A stretch of DNA of 62,764 nt from assembly GCA_934636245.1 (NCBI GenBank), contig CAKUAI010000022.1, forward strand, positions 1-62,764, written 5' to 3'. Position 1 is the stretch's first letter. Each line of letters opens with the position of its first letter. The notes beneath the pieces are model-generated. The model did no database searches and was not told the DNA's origin. It saw only the letters and a program-made list of their open reading frames with translations. Positions 1 through 7,884 of this stretch are shown here, in pieces. Made by a program: the position numbers and the translations under genes. Origin of the DNA: an uncultured Coriobacteriales bacterium. Lineage in GTDB: Bacteria; Actinomycetota; Coriobacteriia; Coriobacteriales; UMGS124.

Positions 1-757
1 CTTTGGCCCCGGGGTGGTGAGCCCTCACCACGGCCGGGGGATGGACAGGTCTAGCTGGGGGTTTGGTGCGAAAAGCAGGCTGGAGGCCACCGGCGCCCGT
101 TCTGGGGCGGCGAAAAAGCCCGGCAGGCCTAAAGTCGCCGCAGGGTGAGGCGCGCCTTGGGGTGGCACGTCAGTGATGTGCGGCGGGGCCCTCTTCGCCG
201 CGAATCCCGAGCACGTCGTCGAGTGCCGGTGCGGCGCCTGCGACAGACAAGGCCAAGGCGACTCGATAGACTGGTCTTTAGGCCAGGAGCGGCGGCCCCT
301 GACGGTCTGCATGCGGGGTGTTTTGCGCATGGACGGGGGCAGTGCGGTGGCTCAGGCGCACATCGGGGCGCTTGTTGGGCAAGCAATCGGCCGGTTGCGG
401 TGGTGTCTGCGGCCAAGGAGGTTGTTTGGGTTTGTCTTGCGAGCCACAGGTTGAGATATACAACGTTTTTTAGGGGCGACGGGCGTTATTCCGTTGGATT
501 TTTCAACCTGTGGCTCGCGCGTGCGCGTGTGCGCGTGCTTGTGCATGTGCTCGCGCGTGCGCTGTAGACCTTCGCTAGGCGGGGCGTTTGTTCCCAGGTC
601 GAGCAGAGTACGCCAGCAAGCAAGAAGGCGCGCGCCCGCTGCTCTTTCGATCTCGGGCGCGAGCCTTCTTGTGCCATCAATTAGGCGAGTGTGCCCGTGA
701 TTCATTCGAGCTTGGGCGCACCCTCCTTGTAACAAGCTTCGCGAAAGGCGGCTGCTA
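1..757. other. Non-coding region downstream of the sensory operon
   Basis: I see no convincing gene in this stretch. The short open frames have no ribosome binding site and no recognisable protein. It holds a GTGGTGAG/CTCACCAC hairpin near base 15, one copy of a ~200-bp repeat shared with 11780-11980, an alternating purine-pyrimidine run after base 517, and a short motif near 575-610 that resembles the 77-bp repeat unit at 17158-17311. Confidence 0.6.
320..520 (+). repeat. Dispersed ~200-bp repeat, copy 1, with long hairpin
   Basis: This block aligns without large gaps to 11780-11980 at a constant offset of 11460 bases. Its 3' part is a perfect 16-bp inverted repeat: GCGAGCCACAGGTTGA at 439-454 and its complement at 503-518. 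An inner CAACG/CGTTG pairing extends the stem. The second copy keeps the stem with a paired A-to-G and T-to-C change, which argues for selection on a folded RNA or DNA form. It could be a structured RNA or a small mobile repeat. No coding frame is conserved convincingly. Confidence 0.7.
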
Positions 758-3334
758 TCAGCTCAGCGCATCCTCCAGCACACGCAGCAGGTACGGAACG
801 TCCAACGGCTTTGCAATGTGGCCGTTCATGCCGGCGTTCAGCGCATTCTGGCGGTCTTCCTCAAAGGCGTTTGCCGTCATGGCGAAGATCGGGATGTTGG
901 CCTTGCGCACGTCCCTCATGGCGCGAATCTGCCGCGTTGCCTCGTACCCGTCGATGCCGGGCATCTGGATGTCCATCAGAACCAGGTCGTACTGTCCGGC
1001 CGCCGCCTGCTCCATCATCCGAACGGCAGTCTCGCCGTCTTCGGAGGTATCCACCACAAAGCCCGCGCCTTTCAGGATTTCCACCGCAATCTCGCGATTG
1101 AGCTCGTTGTCTTCCACCAGCAGAATCTTCTTCCCCTTGAGGTCGACGGGCTCTGGCTGGGACAGTTCGCCAGCAACCTCCACGTGGAACGGTTCGGCCA
1201 AAACGCGGCGCAGCTCAGAGGGGAAGAGCGGCTTTTCGCAGAAGGCGGTCACACCGGCAGCGCGCGCCTCATTTTCGATGTCCGCCCAGTCGTAGGCGGT
1301 CAGGATGATGATGGGGCAGTCATCGCCAATCAGCTTGCGAATCCTTCGTACGACCTCGATGCCGTTCATGTCGGGAATCAGCCAGTCGATGATGAAGACG
1401 CTGAAGTTATCGCCCTGCTCCACGGCATACTTGGTGCGAATCACCGCCTCCTTGCCGGAAATCGTCCATTCCGGGCGCATACCGATTTTAGACAGCATGG
1501 TGCTGACGTTGAGGCAGGTGTCGGTGTCGTCGTCTGCCACGAGCGCGTGGAGTCCCTCCAGCTGCGGGAGCCTCTTCTGCTCAATCTTCTGCCCGTTGAG
1601 TGCAAAGCACAGGTTTACGATGAACTCGCTGCCCTTGCCTGGCTCGCTTTCGATGGAGATGGTACCGCCCATCAGGTCCACGATGCTCTTGGTAATGGAC
1701 ATGCCGAGCCCTGTGCCCGGGATGCGGCTCACGGTGGAGTTTTCCTCCCGGGTGAACTGCTCAAAGATGTGTGCCTGGAACTCTTCGCTCATGCCGATGC
1801 CGTTGTCCTTGACGCGGAACTCGTAGCAGGCATGACCCTTGGGGGCGCCGTTCTTCTGGGCTATGCGAATGCTGACCATGCCGCCTGTGGGGGTGAACTT
1901 GATGGCGTTGGACAGAATGTTCAGTAGGATCTGATTGAGTCGCAACGGGTCGGTGACGATGTCCTCGTCCTCTATGTCCATCGTGTCGATGAAGAACGCC
2001 AACCTCTTCGCCGTCATGTCGGGCTGAATGATGGAGCGTACATCATGGATGATGTCGGGCAGATGCACCGGCTTTTCATCAATCTTGATTTTGCCGTTTT
2101 CAATGCGGCTCATGTCCAGCACGTCATTGATAAGGGAAAGCAGGTGTTGGCTGGAAATGGAGATCTTCTTCAGGTAGTCCAGCACCTGCTCGCGGTTGTC
2201 GATGTGGGTCGCGGCCAGCGAGGTGAAGCCGATGATGGCGTTCATCGGCGTGCGGATATCGTGACTCATGTTGAAGAGGAACTCCCGCTTGGCACGGTTC
2301 GCCGCCCCCTCGTGCTGAAGCGCGATCTCCAGCCTGCGGTTCTGCTCCTCAAGCTGGGCCTGATACTTCTCCTCCTGCTTCTTTTTCTGCTGCTCAATCG
2401 CCTGCGTCGAGCGGGCGCGCAGTATCTGCAGGACCGAAACAAGCAGGGCATAGCTGACCAGCGCAATCACGGCCACCGTGAGGGTATCGCTGAAAACCGT
2501 TTTCTCATCCGTGTATGCATAGAGATCGAAGGATCTTCCGTGGCTGTACATACCAAAATAGCAGCCAGAGCCATCCCAGCCTGCCGCATGCGTCAGCGTC
2601 CCTGCGGCTTCGACTTCGCGAATCCCTTGTACCAACGGGCTGTCTGTAACATCGCGTCCGATGAGGTCCGGTTGGTTGGAGGCAACGACCCGATTGCTCT
2701 GCACCATGAACAGCGTGCCGCTGGCATCTTTTGAGTAGCCGTCCAGAACGCTTTGAACTGACAGCGCCCCTTCTTCTATGAATTCTGCAGGAGTATGCCG
2801 ATAGGCAAGCAAAACGACGTCCTCGTTGGCTGCCCGGCGTACGGCCACATCCACGGCAGACCCATCCTCCAGCAGAAGCCGCTTCACATAGGTTTTTTGC
2901 GGGTAGCGCAGGGCGTCCAGAACGGTATCCCGTTTGAGCCGGTCTTCCAATTGGGCATACCCGACTCCATCTGCTGCATATTCGCACAGAAGCACACCGT
3001 CGGAATCCATCACCGAGATGCCCGTGAGCCAGAGCGTCTCTGCCTGCTCTTCCAGGCGCTGGGGATCGCAGAAGTCAAGCGTGGGGTCATCTGCCAGCTG
3101 ATGCACCGAAACCGTCGCGCTACGCAGCGCTTTGGCCGTGACGGTATTGTTGTACTTTTCATAACTTGCGGATTGCGATTTGATGAAATCAAGCGTCTGG
3201 TCAAAGCGCTCCTCCGTGAGGCGCAGCTCGTTTTTGCCTGAGAAAAAAACGGCACCTGCCAGGAGAATCACACCGACGATGAGATAGATTGCCCATTTCC
3301 GTTTGTTCGGGGTGGCACTGGCTTTACGCTCCAA
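758..3334 (-). CDS. Hybrid sensor histidine kinase with two receiver domains
   Basis: Membrane-bound sensor kinase of 858 residues. A membrane segment at about residues 15-33 and a second near 285-305 enclose an extracytoplasmic sensor region that looks Cache-like. A charged coiled coil follows, then the HisKA motif MSHDIRTPMN (phospho-accepting His near 357), a HATPase domain with GTGLGMSI, and two receiver domains near residues 600-720 and 735-855. Both receivers keep the acidic pocket, the phospho-accepting Asp (FIIDWLIPD, LVLMDIQMP), the Thr and the Lys. I chose a TTG start because GGAGGT precedes it by eight bases; it overlaps the upstream gene's stop by 11 bases, so the two are translationally coupled. 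No Hpt domain is visible. The partner is probably the upstream solute-binding lipoprotein or the HD-GYP regulator (inference). Confidence 0.9.
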   Translation of the reverse strand: MERKASATPNKRKWAIYLIVGVILLAGAVFFSGKNELRLTEERFDQTLDFIKSQSASYEKYNNTVTAKALRSATVSVHQLADDPTLDFCDPQRLEEQAETLWLTGISVMDSDGVLLCEYAADGVGYAQLEDRLKRDTVLDALRYPQKTYVKRLLLEDGSAVDVAVRRAANEDVVLLAYRHTPAEFIEEGALSVQSVLDGYSKDASGTLFMVQSNRVVASNQPDLIGRDVTDSPLVQGIREVEAAGTLTHAAGWDGSGCYFGMYSHGRSFDLYAYTDEKTVFSDTLTVAVIALVSYALLVSVLQILRARSTQAIEQQKKKQEEKYQAQLEEQNRRLEIALQHEGAANRAKREFLFNMSHDIRTPMNAIIGFTSLAATHIDNREQVLDYLKKISISSQHLLSLINDVLDMSRIENGKIKIDEKPVHLPDIIHDVRSIIQPDMTAKRLAFFIDTMDIEDEDIVTDPLRLNQILLNILSNAIKFTPTGGMVSIRIAQKNGAPKGHACYEFRVKDNGIGMSEEFQAHIFEQFTREENSTVSRIPGTGLGMSITKSIVDLMGGTISIESEPGKGSEFIVNLCFALNGQKIEQKRLPQLEGLHALVADDDTDTCLNVSTMLSKIGMRPEWTISGKEAVIRTKYAVEQGDNFSVFIIDWLIPDMNGIEVVRRIRKLIGDDCPIIILTAYDWADIENEARAAGVTAFCEKPLFPSELRRVLAEPFHVEVAGELSQPEPVDLKGKKILLVEDNELNREIAVEILKGAGFVVDTSEDGETAVRMMEQAAAGQYDLVLMDIQMPGIDGYEATRQIRAMRDVRKANIPIFAMTANAFEEDRQNALNAGMNGHIAKPLDVPYLLRVLEDALS

Positions 3335-4151
3335 TGGTGTCCACCTCCAGATACTGCGAGGCGTTTTCGAGATACGTGCCGATGATTTTCTCCAGCGTGC
3401 CATCGGTGCGCATCTGTGCAAAGACGTTGTTCAGCTGATTCTCCAGCCCACGGTTGTCGTTTTTTGCAAAGGCAACGCCCAGCCCAGTGACCAGCAACGG
3501 TTCCTCTAAAATGCGGAAATCCACGTCATTGTCTTCCATGTACTGCAGGATAGCGGTCTCATGGGCGGCAATGGCATCGACATACCCACAGGCAAGCATG
3601 GCATATTGCACGTCGCGGTCCTCGGTGCTGAAAACTTCGACACCCTGAGGGATACGCGGGTCGCTCCCACCGAGGAAGATGCCCTCTGGTTTGCTGGTGC
3701 TTTGCACCATAACGGTTTTCCCGGCAAGGTCGCTCAGCGTTTGGATGCTGCTGTCGGCATTCGCCGCGACTACCTGGCGGCTCACCATGTAAGGCCCGGC
3801 CCAGCGGTACATGTCATCGCGCCCATCCATGGAGAAGCAGCCCCAGATGCAATCTATGGCTCCGCTCTCCACAAGGTTTGTCTTCTGCTCCCAGTCAATC
3901 GTTTCAAACCGGGCGGTATACCCCATGCGGCGAAATGCCTCCTTGGCAATCTTCACGTCGATGCCGGTGGGGGCGCCGTCATTGCTCAGATACGTATAGG
4001 GCGGGTATATGTCGCTTCCCACAACAATCTGGGGAAGCCCGCTGGCATCTGTCGTCTGATCGCCGCAGCCGGTCAAACTGCCAGCGACAGCAGATGCCAG
4101 CAGCAGCGTGCATCCGTTCAAGAATGTGCGACGCGAGACTCCGTGGTTCAT
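3324..4151 (-). CDS. Family 3 solute-binding lipoprotein, probably sensory
   Basis: Exported binding protein of 275 residues. The N-terminus carries twin arginines (SRRTFL) and a lipobox ending at Cys29 (SLTGC), so a Tat-routed lipoprotein is likely. The mature part has the SBP_bac_3 pattern: IVVGSDIYPPYTYLSNDG early, GIDVKIAKEAFRRMG, a GCFSMDGRD hinge region and FAKNDN late. Members of the family bind amino acids or serve as periplasmic sensor partners. No ABC permease or ATPase lies nearby, and the gene sits between an HD-GYP response regulator (38 bases upstream) and a hybrid kinase that overlaps its stop. Delivering a ligand to the kinase is therefore more likely than transport. The start at 4151 is supported by an AAGGAA site. 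The ligand cannot be named. Confidence 0.88.
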   Translation of the reverse strand: MNHGVSRRTFLNGCTLLLASAVAGSLTGCGDQTTDASGLPQIVVGSDIYPPYTYLSNDGAPTGIDVKIAKEAFRRMGYTARFETIDWEQKTNLVESGAIDCIWGCFSMDGRDDMYRWAGPYMVSRQVVAANADSSIQTLSDLAGKTVMVQSTSKPEGIFLGGSDPRIPQGVEVFSTEDRDVQYAMLACGYVDAIAAHETAILQYMEDNDVDFRILEEPLLVTGLGVAFAKNDNRGLENQLNNVFAQMRTDGTLEKIIGTYLENASQYLEVDTIGA

Positions 4152-4189
4152 GGGACTGGTGTTCCTTCTGCTTTCAGTGCGTTTGTCGC

Positions 4190-5260
4190 TTATCCGATAC
4201 GACGCAGGTCTTCTTTGAGGTCTGCCTGTGCATCCGCAAAACATTGCAGCAGCACGGGATTGAACGCCCCGCACTCGCCGTTCAAGATCATCTGAACGGA
4301 CTGTTCGTGGGAGAAGGCCTTCTTGTAGCAGCGCTCGCTGGTCAGGGCGTCGTACACGTCCGCCAGGGAAACCAGCTGTGCGCTCAGGGGAATCTCGTCG
4401 CCCTTCAAGCCGTCCGGGTAGCCGCTTCCGTCCCAACGCTCGTGGTGCCAGCGGCAGATCTCGTAAGCTGTTTGGAGCAGTGGTTCCGTGTCGAAGTTTA
4501 CCTGCTGCTGCAGGATTTCTGCTCCCAGCGTCGTGTGCGTCTTGATGACCTCGAATTCCTCCGAAGTCAGCTTGCCGGGCTTGTTGAGAATCTTCTCGTC
4601 GATGGCGATCTTGCCGATGTCGTGCAGGGCAGAGGCGAGCGGAATGATACCCTGCTGCTCGGCGGTGATGGGATACCCGGCTTCGCTCTCCAGCAGGTAA
4701 TCGAGCAGCAGCTTCGTGATGTGGCGGATACGTCGCACGTGAGCTCCGCTTTCGCCGTTGCGGAACTCCACGATATGGCTCAGCACGCCCACCAGCATGT
4801 CCGTGTTGCTCTCGCGGGCATGGATTTCATCGGACACCATCTGTACCAGGCGTCGCTGCTTGGCGTACAACTTGACGGTGTTGGTCACGCGGCGGCGAAC
4901 GATGTGCGCATCAAAGGGGCGATTGACGTAATCGCTCGCGCCCAGGTCGTAGGACTTGCGAATGGAAGCAGGAGAATCGTCGCTGGAAATCATAATCACC
5001 GGGATGTCTTCGATGATGTGGCTGGCATTCATGGCCTCCAGCACCTCGAAGCCATCCATTACGGGCATGATGAGGTCGAGCAGCACCAGGGCAATGTCTG
5101 CAGATCGAGACCGGAGCTTCTCCATGCATTCCTGTCCGTTTTCCGCTTCAAGAATGCGGTAGTCGCTTCTGAGAATCTCCGCCAGTATCGCGCGGTTCAT
5201 CGCAGAGTCATCCACAAGTAAGATTTGCGGTTTCGTCGGCATGGCGCTCTGATCGTTCAT
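4190..5260 (-). CDS. Response regulator with HD-GYP c-di-GMP phosphodiesterase output
   Basis: Cytoplasmic two-domain regulator of 356 residues. The receiver (about 12-130) has the acidic pair in LLVDDS, the phospho-accepting Asp in LVLLDLIMPVMDG, Ser in MISSDD and Lys replaced by Arg in NRPFD. The HD-GYP domain (about 165-345) shows HDIGK and HHERWDGSGYPDGL, matching the family consensus HHExxDGxGYP, so c-di-GMP hydrolysis is expected. The unusual receiver residue is Arg (NRPF) where Lys (KPF) is normal, which may change phosphorylation behaviour. It lies in the middle of the operon, 73 bases after the upstream kinase, and is the only visible output protein. It is probably phosphorylated by one or both hybrid kinases (inference). 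Confidence 0.93.
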   Translation of the reverse strand: MNDQSAMPTKPQILLVDDSAMNRAILAEILRSDYRILEAENGQECMEKLRSRSADIALVLLDLIMPVMDGFEVLEAMNASHIIEDIPVIMISSDDSPASIRKSYDLGASDYVNRPFDAHIVRRRVTNTVKLYAKQRRLVQMVSDEIHARESNTDMLVGVLSHIVEFRNGESGAHVRRIRHITKLLLDYLLESEAGYPITAEQQGIIPLASALHDIGKIAIDEKILNKPGKLTSEEFEVIKTHTTLGAEILQQQVNFDTEPLLQTAYEICRWHHERWDGSGYPDGLKGDEIPLSAQLVSLADVYDALTSERCYKKAFSHEQSVQMILNGECGAFNPVLLQCFADAQADLKEDLRRIG

Positions 5261-5333
5261 GTCGGGTCTTCCTCCGCGTCGGTCGTGTGTGCAAATCCTG
5301 TTTACCTGCTAAAACGTGCCTTTCCGCTATGTG

Positions 5334-7880
5334 TTAGCGGGGGGGGGTGACTCTGAAGCGCTTTACCACCCGCTCTAGTGTAGCAAGGTCCACGGGCTTG
5401 GAGAGATGCTCGTCCATGCCAGCCTCCTTGCTCTTCTGCATATCTTCAAGAAACGCGTTGGCGGTCATGGCGAGGATGGGGATGGTCGCGCCCAGCGGGT
5501 TGTCGCTGCCGCGAATCTGGCGAGTGGCCTCGAGGCCGTCCATGACAGGCATCTGCACGTCCATCAAGATCATGTCGTAATCGCCAGGTTTGACATCGGC
5601 GAAGGCATCCACAATTTCCTGGCCGTTAGAGCAAATCGTGCAGGTGGCGCCCTTGGTTTCCAGAAGCATCGTAAGGATTTCAGCGTTGATGGCGTTGTCC
5701 TCGGCGCACAGGAAGTTCATGCCGCACAGGGGAGAGGTGGCTTCGGCATCATCGGGAAGCATCGGGGCCTCACGCGCGGCGTCTGCGTCGGTGTCGATGG
5801 GAAGCTCCAAGACAATCTCGAAGCGGGTGCCCTTGCCGGGGGCACTTTCCACTTTGATGGTGCCACCCAAAAGGTTGACAACGCTCTTGGCGATTGCCAG
5901 GCCCAGGCCCGTGCCCTGCACTTTGTTGATTCCGGAGCGCTCTTCGCGAGTAAAGGGGTCAAAGAGTACCTTTTGATAGGCTTCGCTCATGCCGATGCCG
6001 TCATCCTGTACCACAAAGCGGTACTTGGCATAGCGCTCGCTATAGGGAAGCTCCTCTGTCTCCATTCGGATATGCCCGCCGGCAGGAGTGTACTTGACCG
6101 CGTTGGAAAGGATGTTCATCAGCACCTGGTTGAGACAGTTGGGGTCGGTCAGCACATGTTCATGCCGCACGTGGGCTTGCGCCGTAAAAGTCTGGCCGTG
6201 TTGGTTCGCCTGTTGCTGTGCGATGCCGGTGAGCTTCCCAATATGTTGGACAAGGTCCACCGGCTCGACATTGAGGGTGGTTTTGCCGCTCTCAATGCGG
6301 CTCATATCCAGGATATCGTTGATGATGCTCAGCAGCAGCTGGCTGGAGCTTTCCAGTTTGCCCAGATGTTCGGCAAGTTTTTCGGGCTGATCGAGTTCGT
6401 GCTTCATGAGGGTGGTAATGCCCACGACGGCATTCATGGGAGTGCGGATGTCGTGGCTCATGTTAGAAAGGAAGTCCGTCTTGGCCCTACCGGCCTTTTC
6501 GGCCACCTCCAACGCGGTTTGCAGCGTGAGCGCGGCCCGACGGTCATCCGTGCGGTCGGACATATCGAGGATGCACTTCTTCTCGGCCTGAATAGCATTG
6601 ATGAAGCCAGTCACATGGACATAGCGGGTTTCGCCGGTCTGCTGGTTGATAAACTCCCGATTCCATTCCTGCTGAGTGCCCTGCTCCATCCGCATCAGGC
6701 TCTCCAGGTGCGCCGAGCAGTCTTCTTTCCCGGCGTGGCACAGCACGTGGTAGTCCTCCCGCACCGAGGCGGGAGAGACGCCCAGGATGCGCTGAACGTT
6801 GGGGCTGATGTACTCGACTTTGCGGGTATCGATGTCAATCATCAGGAACACGTCGTCTACGTTGCGGGAAAGGTGCGAGAACAGTTCCTCGCGCTCAAGC
6901 AGCTGCTTGTCCTTGCTCTGCAGCTTTCTCTTATTGTTCACCAGAATCAACAGAACAGTGACAACGGTCAGCGCGCCCATGACGCATCCCATTACGACCA
7001 TGGTGGTGTATTGGAGATTGTCCATGCTGGCATTCACGATGGCTTTAGGTGCAATGCCGACGATTGTCCAGTCCTGGAAAGAGGCGGCACCATACACCAT
7101 GTAATAGTCGACGCCGTCGATGGCAAATTCAAGGTTGCCGCTCTCCCTGGCGGCAAAGCTTTTTCGCAGGGCTTCAACCTGCTCCGTCGTAAACCCGGCC
7201 GAGCCTTTGAGCAAGGCGAGAATGTTGTGCACGCCACTCATGGTCGCGCTGCTGTTGTCCAACACCACGCGACCATCCGGCAGCACGGCAAAGGTGCTGC
7301 CGGATCCCCCAAAGGCAGAGATCTTCAGGGATTCCACCAGGTCGGCATTGTTGTAAGAGATGGCAATGGCTTCGTAGTCAAACCCTTGATAGCTGTCCTC
7401 TTCGGCAGGCACGGCGAACACCATGATCTCAGGTTTGCCTGGCACCACCGAGTTTGCCACCACAGGCTGCTGCTCCAGAATCAGCTGTGACTGCATCTGC
7501 CTCAGCTCAAGATATCCCTGTTCGCCATCGAGTGTGATGTAGGAGCCATCTCGTGAGATGAAGTAGAAGTCCGTAAAGTCGTATTCTTCCTGCGCAGATG
7601 TGAGAAACGAGCGTATTTCGGCATCGCTTTGCGCGATTTCCAGATAGGGCAGCCACATCTGCATGATGCCCCAGTTGAAGGACACCTTGTTGTTGAGGGT
7701 TTGGTTTGCCTGGTGATAGATTTCGGTAAGGTGCGCGGTGCTTTCCTCGTAGATGGTGCGATTCATAAGAACCATGTAGCCGCGGACGCCCATCACTGTT
7801 GCAGCGCTGCATAGCAGCACTACCGCAGTTACGAGAGCACGGTGTTGTATGGTTGTCCGCGCCTTTTTCTGGTTCTTCAC
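5334..7880 (-). CDS. Hybrid sensor histidine kinase, Cache-PAS-HisKA-HATPase-REC
   Basis: Membrane sensor kinase of 848 residues. TM1 lies near 14-36, an extracytoplasmic Cache-type region spans about 40-290 (for example GGSGSTFAVLPDGRVVLDN), and TM2 near 293-320. A PAS domain follows at about 335-450 (HLSRNVDDVFLMIDIDTRKV). HisKA has MSHDIRTPMNAVVG with His near 475, and HATPase has GTGLGLAIAKSV. The C-terminal receiver has LCAEDN, LMDVQMPVMDG and SKPVD. The start is GTG at 7880, four bases after the stop of the binding-protein gene, which implies tight co-expression. The likely ligand source is the upstream SBP/5'-nucleotidase-like lipoprotein (inference from adjacency). No Hpt domain is visible in the operon, so any relay must use an Hpt protein encoded elsewhere. 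Confidence 0.93.
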   Translation of the reverse strand: MKNQKKARTTIQHRALVTAVVLLCSAATVMGVRGYMVLMNRTIYEESTAHLTEIYHQANQTLNNKVSFNWGIMQMWLPYLEIAQSDAEIRSFLTSAQEEYDFTDFYFISRDGSYITLDGEQGYLELRQMQSQLILEQQPVVANSVVPGKPEIMVFAVPAEEDSYQGFDYEAIAISYNNADLVESLKISAFGGSGSTFAVLPDGRVVLDNSSATMSGVHNILALLKGSAGFTTEQVEALRKSFAARESGNLEFAIDGVDYYMVYGAASFQDWTIVGIAPKAIVNASMDNLQYTTMVVMGCVMGALTVVTVLLILVNNKRKLQSKDKQLLEREELFSHLSRNVDDVFLMIDIDTRKVEYISPNVQRILGVSPASVREDYHVLCHAGKEDCSAHLESLMRMEQGTQQEWNREFINQQTGETRYVHVTGFINAIQAEKKCILDMSDRTDDRRAALTLQTALEVAEKAGRAKTDFLSNMSHDIRTPMNAVVGITTLMKHELDQPEKLAEHLGKLESSSQLLLSIINDILDMSRIESGKTTLNVEPVDLVQHIGKLTGIAQQQANQHGQTFTAQAHVRHEHVLTDPNCLNQVLMNILSNAVKYTPAGGHIRMETEELPYSERYAKYRFVVQDDGIGMSEAYQKVLFDPFTREERSGINKVQGTGLGLAIAKSVVNLLGGTIKVESAPGKGTRFEIVLELPIDTDADAAREAPMLPDDAEATSPLCGMNFLCAEDNAINAEILTMLLETKGATCTICSNGQEIVDAFADVKPGDYDMILMDVQMPVMDGLEATRQIRGSDNPLGATIPILAMTANAFLEDMQKSKEAGMDEHLSKPVDLATLERVVKRFRVTPPR

Positions 7881-7884
7881 AGGT

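Noticed and set aside
5406..7490. Long plus-strand open frame (694 codons) opposite the second hybrid kinase
   Set aside because: It is antisense to a kinase with unmistakable motifs, is rich in His/Val/Gly as expected of a shadow frame, and has no ribosome site.
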